Source: Bacilli bacterium
Lineage (GTDB): Bacteria; Bacillota_I; Bacilli_A; RFN20; CAG-826
Reading direction: 5' to 3'
Assembly: GCA_017551465.1 (NCBI GenBank)
Contig: JAFZLN010000027.1
Location: 1 to 9,006 of the forward strand
DNA length: 9,006 nucleotides
A model generated the notes under the pieces. The model searched no databases, was not told the origin of the DNA, and saw only the letters and a program-made list of their open reading frames with translations. This document shows, piece by piece, positions 5,334 through 9,006 of this stretch. The position numbers and the translations under genes are program-made. Position 1 is the first letter of the stretch. Each line of letters starts with the position of its first letter.

Positions 5334-6092
5334 TTAATCTAAATATGCAATTGTGCAGTTAACGGTGATTTCATAAAAACCATCGTAATGTACGGTTCCG
5401 TTATTATGCGAAGTAATTGTGCCATGCATACTTTCATATTGTTTAATGACGAATGAAGTACAATAACCTTCTGCATCATACGTTCTATCAAATTCATCAT
5501 AAGCAAAGAAATCACCTTCTTTACTAGTGATGTTAGCAGGTCTATTGCCCCAACTAATCATCCAAGTTCTCATTGGATTAACATAGAATCTTTCTTCGAA
5601 ACCTTCGCCTTCTTGCGCTTGATTTTTAAATGTTCTACGTTGTTCATGATATTTAAGCCAACCAGAAGCAGTAATATATGGGCAATAATCTTTAGCGTAG
5701 AATTTTTGCATTTGTGTTGTGGCGGTGCCACTGACAAGCACTAAATTTGAATCATTACTATCACCACTTCTTGGTTCCACTACTAAGTCGGCAACATATT
5801 CACCTGGTTCTGATAAGCCTTGGTATGTATACTCACCAACTATCTTTTCAACAATGTGGTAAGTGTATCTGATCTTTCTAACTCTTGATGTTCCTAGCTT
5901 GTTAACTTCTTCGTTGAATGCTTCTAAAGTTAAGCCATCTTCCTTATCAGTGGTTGGATTAAAAGAAGATGCAACAGAACTAGTTGAAGACACTTGAGAA
6001 GTCGTAGAAGTATCACTATTAGCATTATTTGCGCAACCGATGATTGAACCGGTCAATAAAAGTAAAAGACAGTATTTAGCAATGTTTTTCAT
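5334..6092 (-). CDS. Putative lipoprotein of unknown function
   Basis: A 252-residue exported protein. The N-terminus has a lysine, a hydrophobic stretch CLLLLLTGSII, and the lipobox IIGC with the lipidated cysteine C20, so it should be anchored on the outer face of the membrane. Residues about 21-48 are a Ser/Thr/Asn-rich linker, common after the lipobox in low-GC Gram-positive bacteria. The rest (about 53-252) looks like a globular, beta-rich domain with many Tyr, Thr and Gly residues, including KIRYTYHIVEKIVGEYTY and YEITVNCTIAYLD. I do not recognise a family or a catalytic motif. The start is supported by GAGAGG 8 bases upstream (6101-6106). It appears to be a single-gene unit between the eno terminator and the shared terminator at 5288-5316. 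Confidence 0.85.
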   Translation of the reverse strand: MKNIAKYCLLLLLTGSIIGCANNANSDTSTTSQVSSTSSVASSFNPTTDKEDGLTLEAFNEEVNKLGTSRVRKIRYTYHIVEKIVGEYTYQGLSEPGEYVADLVVEPRSGDSNDSNLVLVSGTATTQMQKFYAKDYCPYITASGWLKYHEQRRTFKNQAQEGEGFEERFYVNPMRTWMISWGNRPANITSKEGDFFAYDEFDRTYDAEGYCTSFVIKQYESMHGTITSHNNGTVHYDGFYEITVNCTIAYLD

Positions 6093-6123
6093 ATTAACTA
6101 CCTCTCTATTATTTTAGAACTAT

Positions 6124-6144
6124 TATTTATTATTGCAATAAATA
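6124..6144 (-). repeat. AT-rich inverted repeat upstream of the lipoprotein gene
   Basis: TATTTATT and AATAAATA form an 8-bp inverted repeat with a 5-base spacer, 32 bases before the lipoprotein start. It could be an operator or a chance match in AT-rich DNA. I could not settle on a promoter here; TTGCAA followed by TAATAG at 18 bases is the best weak candidate. Confidence 0.3.
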
Positions 6145-6236
6145 CCGATGATAACGGGATTTATTTATGGTTTTTGCGTTTTTCTTATTCCTTATATATT
6201 TATATAGGATTTATATTATTTAGGATTTTGACTAAG

Positions 6237-6265
6237 AAAAAAGCCCTTGGTTGTCCAAGAGCTTT
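6237..6265 (-). terminator. Rho-independent terminator of eno
   Basis: On the minus strand AAAGCTCTTGG and CCAAGGGCTTT form an 11-bp stem with one U-G pair and a 4-base loop (6251-6254), followed by a T-run. It lies about 20 bases after the eno stop codon. Confidence 0.9.
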
Positions 6266-6286
6266 ATTTGTTTTGGTTAAACCTAA

Positions 6287-7585
6287 TTACTTTTGGTTTT
6301 TGAAGGCCTTTAAGCCGAGGTATTGAGCTTCGTCGCCTAATTCTTCTTCAATTCTTAATAATTGGTTGTATTTGGCCATACGGTCTGTTTTAGAGGCAGA
6401 ACCGGTTTTGATTTGACCAGCATTAACCGCGACGGCTAAGTCAGCGATTGTGACGTCTTCTGTTTCACCAGAACGGTGGGAAACCATTGTGGTGTAAGCA
6501 TTTGTTTGGGCTAAACGGATAGCGTCTAATGTTTCGGTTAATGTACCGATTTGGTTAACTTTAATTAAGATTGAGTTAGCAACGTTGTTATCGATACCTT
6601 TTCTTAAGAAGGCAGGATTTGTAACGAATAAGTCGTCACCAACGAGTTGGATTTTGCCACCGAGTTCTTTTGTGAGTTCGGCCCAACCTTCCCAGTCAGA
6701 TTCCGCTAAACCATCTTCGATGGTGATGATGGCTGGGTGATCTTTGACTAACTTTTGTAAGTAAGCAATGAAGCCCTTGCTATCATAGGAACCTTCGCCG
6801 GATTTGCTTAATGTATATGTCTTTGTATCGGCATCATAGAATTCAGAAGAGGCAACGTCCATACCTAAGAAGATTTGTTTGCCAACTTCATAACCAGCAT
6901 TCTTAATCGCTTCTTCGATTAATTCTAATGGTTCTTCGTTGCCATTCTTGCAGGATGGAGCAAAACCACCTTCGTCACCGACACCGGTTTCATAACCTTT
7001 GCCTTTGACGACTTTCTTTAAAGCGTGGAAGACTTCAACACCAGCTCTTAAGGCTTCACGGAATGTATCGAAACCAGCTGGGATGATGAAGAATTCTTGG
7101 AAGTCAACTGTGGATTCAGCGTGAGCACCACCGTTGATAACGTTCATACATGGTGTTGGTAAGACTTTAGCATTAGCACCACCGATGTAACGGTATAATG
7201 GTAAACCTAAGCTTTGAGCAGCGGCTCTAGCAACGGCTAAGGAAACACCTAATGTGGCGTTAGCGCCTAAGTTCTTTTTGAATGGGGTGCCATCTAACTT
7301 GAGTAAGAGAGCATCTAATTTGTTTTGTTGTGTGGCTTCTAAGCCTAAGACTGCTGGAGCGATAACTTCGTTAACGTTCTTAACGGCTTTTAAGACACCT
7401 TTACCTAAATATCTGGATTTGTCACCATCTCTTAATTCGAGAGCTTCGGATTCACCTGTGGAAGCACCTGATGGGACAATGGCGGAAGCGCGTGTACCGT
7501 CATCTAAACGGACTTCGACTTCGACTGTTGGATTGCCACGAGAGTCTAACACTTCACGGCCGTGTACATATGTAATTTTTGCCAT
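6287..7585 (-). CDS. eno: Enolase (phosphopyruvate hydratase)
   Basis: Converts 2-phosphoglycerate to phosphoenolpyruvate in glycolysis; Mg-dependent and cytoplasmic, and in many bacteria also found on the cell surface or with RNA-degrading enzymes. The 432 residues are the normal length. Residues 4-22 carry the conserved start, including GREVLDSRGNPTVEVEV. The flexible loop SGASTGESEA holds S42. H156 lies in GGAHAE. The catalytic pair is E205 in GVGDEGGFAP and K342 in the family signature ILIKVNQIGTLTET. Mg ligands are D243, E290 and D317, and MVSHRSGETED at 367-377 is complete. The start is supported by AAGGAG 10 bases upstream. It stands alone between its own promoter and terminator, so pgi and eno are near each other but not co-transcribed. 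Confidence 0.98.
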   Translation of the reverse strand: MAKITYVHGREVLDSRGNPTVEVEVRLDDGTRASAIVPSGASTGESEALELRDGDKSRYLGKGVLKAVKNVNEVIAPAVLGLEATQQNKLDALLLKLDGTPFKKNLGANATLGVSLAVARAAAQSLGLPLYRYIGGANAKVLPTPCMNVINGGAHAESTVDFQEFFIIPAGFDTFREALRAGVEVFHALKKVVKGKGYETGVGDEGGFAPSCKNGNEEPLELIEEAIKNAGYEVGKQIFLGMDVASSEFYDADTKTYTLSKSGEGSYDSKGFIAYLQKLVKDHPAIITIEDGLAESDWEGWAELTKELGGKIQLVGDDLFVTNPAFLRKGIDNNVANSILIKVNQIGTLTETLDAIRLAQTNAYTTMVSHRSGETEDVTIADLAVAVNAGQIKTGSASKTDRMAKYNQLLRIEEELGDEAQYLGLKAFKNQK

Positions 7586-7617
7586 TTAATTAATTCTCCT
7601 TAAATATGACCGGTGAT

Positions 7618-7651
7618 ATTATACATTCAATAGTTAATTGTTTTCAACAAT
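7618..7651 (-). promoter_or_regulatory. eno promoter
   Basis: On the minus strand TTGAAA (7642-7647) and a perfect TATAAT (7618-7623) are 18 bases apart, about 32 bases before the eno ATG. ATTGTT/AACAAT (7637-7642 and 7646-7651), a 6-bp inverted repeat with a 3-base spacer, overlaps the -35 and may be a regulator site. Confidence 0.7.
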
Positions 7652-7660
7652 AACGATTGA

Positions 7661-7696
7661 GAAATAAAAAACCGCCACCAAGAGATGACGGTTTTT
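7661..7696 (-). terminator. Rho-independent terminator of the phosphatase lipoprotein gene
   Basis: On the minus strand AAAAACCGTCA and TGGCGGTTTTT form an 11-bp stem with one U-G pair (7667-7677 with 7686-7696) and an 8-base loop, then a T-run. It lies just after the phosphatase stop codon and before the eno promoter. Confidence 0.88.
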
Positions 7697-7713
7697 AATA
7701 ATGGTTTTATTGA

Positions 7714-9006
7714 TTATTTTTCAATCATGATATCTCTGATTGCGTCCAATGTTTCTGTTGGGACTTTGCAACCGAGATGTAATAAGTTATAGATGTTGTC
7801 TTTTAATGGAGCATTTTCATCATAAGCATAGCCATTTGTGGTATCTGTTTTAACAAAGTTAATGAGATTACGCCAGTGATCGTATTGGTGATCACGTAAG
7901 TGACTTCTGATGTGTTCGTTGTTGATGGAACTGTAAGAAGTTAATTCGAAGTCGATAACTAAATCAGAATAGCTAACGCCTAATAAACCATTAATTAAGA
8001 AGCCAAGTGTGCCAGTTCTATCCGCACCACCATAGCAGTGATAATAGACTGGGTGTTGGTCTGCTTCTTTTAAGTGTTCAAAGATTGTGGCGACTGTTTC
8101 TCTAGCTTTGGTGGCATTTGTTGCACCTGTGCCATCTTTAGAGAATGTTTCATTATATGACTTAATCGCGAGCATTTCGTAAGCGATATCGCCATCTTCG
8201 GCAAAGCCACAGACATTCTTTGTTGATGGATAACCATCGCCGACATCACCGGTACCTCTTAAGTCGATTTCAAGGCCACCGACCATGCCCATATCTTCTC
8301 TGAAGACTTTCTTACTTTCTTCGGTCATGGTTAAGGAATGGTCACCCCATGTTTTAATGGTGATTTCACCACCTCTGTAGATTAAACCTTGTTTGACTCT
8401 CTTACCGGAATCGGTCATAAAGCCACCATTATCACGCACATTGAATAATGGACGAGCGCTGATCCAACGGATGTAGTCGCCTGTCGTAAATGTACCAACT
8501 TGAGATTCTTCCCCATCCGCTTCAACTTTCCAGTAATATTGTGTACTGGCAAATAAGTTTTTAACATTAACTGCGTTTTCTTTGGTGGTGTATTCTTTAG
8601 CGCCTTCGAAGTTTTCGTTTTGGCTAACTAATACTTTGTATTCTTCTTTTTCGTGACCTTCTTTAACTTCAAACTTTAAGTCAACACCAGTGTTTTTGTC
8701 ACTGCGGTCTGGAGTGCTGTTTCTAACAGTAGCGTTTTTGCCATTGACATCACCGGTATCAAGGTAGACTCTGTTTTCGTCTGAAACTTTGTGATAGTCT
8801 TCATCGATATCAATGCCTTCACCACCATATAAATCCCAGATTTTATAAATATCGCCACCTTCAGCTTTGTATTGGATTTCTTGCATTCTCATGTCATGGA
8901 TGTATTGTTTGACATTAGCTGTCACCATTGTGGTGTCTTCTGGATTAATAAGTGTGATGTTATAGGTTTTCTTTGGTGTATTATTGCACGCTGCTAAAAC
9001 GGCAAC
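7714..9006 (-). CDS. Lipoprotein with FN3-like and tyrosine phosphatase domains, 5' end cut off by window edge
   Basis: The frame is open to the right edge. The visible part (430 residues) begins VAVLAACNNTPKK, where LAAC is a lipobox at the end of a signal peptide, so the real start lies beyond the window; an internal ATG at 8928 is not the start. In visible numbering, residues about 105-176 form a fibronectin type III-like domain (DLKFEVKEG to YYWKVEADGEESQVGTFTTG). From about 183 comes a protein tyrosine phosphatase domain of the PF13350 type: FNVRDNGGF (188-196), then VKQGLIYRGGE, then EIDLRG, then the phosphatase loop HCYGGADRTGT with nucleophile C324 and R330. DFELTSYSSINNEHIRSH follows. 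The protein should be tethered outside the cell and remove phosphate from a phosphotyrosine or other phosphoester; the substrate is unknown. It is a single-gene unit as far as visible. Confidence 0.88.
   Translation of the reverse strand, partial: VAVLAACNNTPKKTYNITLINPEDTTMVTANVKQYIHDMRMQEIQYKAEGGDIYKIWDLYGGEGIDIDEDYHKVSDENRVYLDTGDVNGKNATVRNSTPDRSDKNTGVDLKFEVKEGHEKEEYKVLVSQNENFEGAKEYTTKENAVNVKNLFASTQYYWKVEADGEESQVGTFTTGDYIRWISARPLFNVRDNGGFMTDSGKRVKQGLIYRGGEITIKTWGDHSLTMTEESKKVFREDMGMVGGLEIDLRGTGDVGDGYPSTKNVCGFAEDGDIAYEMLAIKSYNETFSKDGTGATNATKARETVATIFEHLKEADQHPVYYHCYGGADRTGTLGFLINGLLGVSYSDLVIDFELTSYSSINNEHIRSHLRDHQYDHWRNLINFVKTDTTNGYAYDENAPLKDNIYNLLHLGCKVPTETLDAIRDIMIEK

Noticed and set aside
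7254..7589. Plus-strand open frame of 111 codons opposite the start of eno
   Set aside because: It lies wholly antisense to a highly conserved gene, has no recognisable domain and no credible promoter or Shine-Dalgarno; it is a by-product of eno codon use.
7634..7649. CcpA (cre) or Rex site at the eno promoter
   Set aside because: The best cre alignment misses the central CG and the closing CA, and the repeat does not fit TTGTGAA-TTCACAA, so neither site is claimed.
8676..8858. Minus-strand 60-codon frame inside the phosphatase lipoprotein
   Set aside because: Different frame within a clear coding gene, no domain and no start signal.
1..9006. CRISPR array, toxin-antitoxin, insertion sequence, riboswitch or T-box
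   Set aside because: No regularly spaced repeats, transposase, terminal repeats, small toxin pairs or conserved leader structures were seen; all leaders in the window are too short to hold a riboswitch or T-box.

Overview
The window looks like a housekeeping stretch from a low-GC Gram-positive bacterium. The clues are AT-rich intergenic DNA, purine-rich Shine-Dalgarno sequences, sigma-A-like promoters, lipobox lipoproteins with Ser/Thr-rich linkers, and tRNA genes that all encode their CCA end. Tryptophan is encoded by TGG where I checked and no gene needs TGA as sense, so it is not a Mycoplasma-type code. An uncultivated gut Bacilli/Erysipelotrichia/RF39-like lineage would fit, but that placement is a judgement from protein style, not a computed phylogeny.

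Layout. Left block, minus strand: an M3-family zinc oligoendopeptidase (1-1409, C-terminus off the left edge), then, upstream of it and separated by a terminator, a LemA-like membrane protein (1550-2080). Its promoter is back-to-back with that of the next gene and appears to give a leaderless mRNA. Middle block, plus strand: a HAD-family phosphatase (2171-3001) with its own terminator; a two-gene unit of an S1-domain RNA-binding protein (3068-3439) and glucose-6-phosphate isomerase pgi (3441-4718); a terminator; then a five-gene tRNA operon Val-Tyr-Gln-Lys-Leu (4825-5276) with its own promoter. A hairpin at 5288-5315 can terminate transcription from both sides. Right block, minus strand: an unrecognised lipoprotein (5334-6092), enolase eno (6287-7585), and a 5'-truncated lipoprotein with an FN3-like domain and a tyrosine phosphatase domain (7714 to beyond 9006). 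Each gene of the right block is followed by its own hairpin terminator, so they look like single transcription units.

Functionally the window mixes glycolysis (pgi, eno), translation (tRNAs, the S1 protein), peptide turnover (PepF-like) and surface or membrane proteins (LemA-like, two lipoproteins). I see no mobile element, CRISPR array, toxin-antitoxin pair or defence system, and no obviously new multi-gene system. The points most worth a second look are small: a U1-U72 mismatch in tRNA-Gln, a leaderless LemA-like gene, a perfect inverted repeat inside the HAD-gene promoter whose half-site recurs at the S1-pgi promoter, a leader hairpin that would trap the 5' end of tRNA-Tyr, and the phosphatase lipoprotein.
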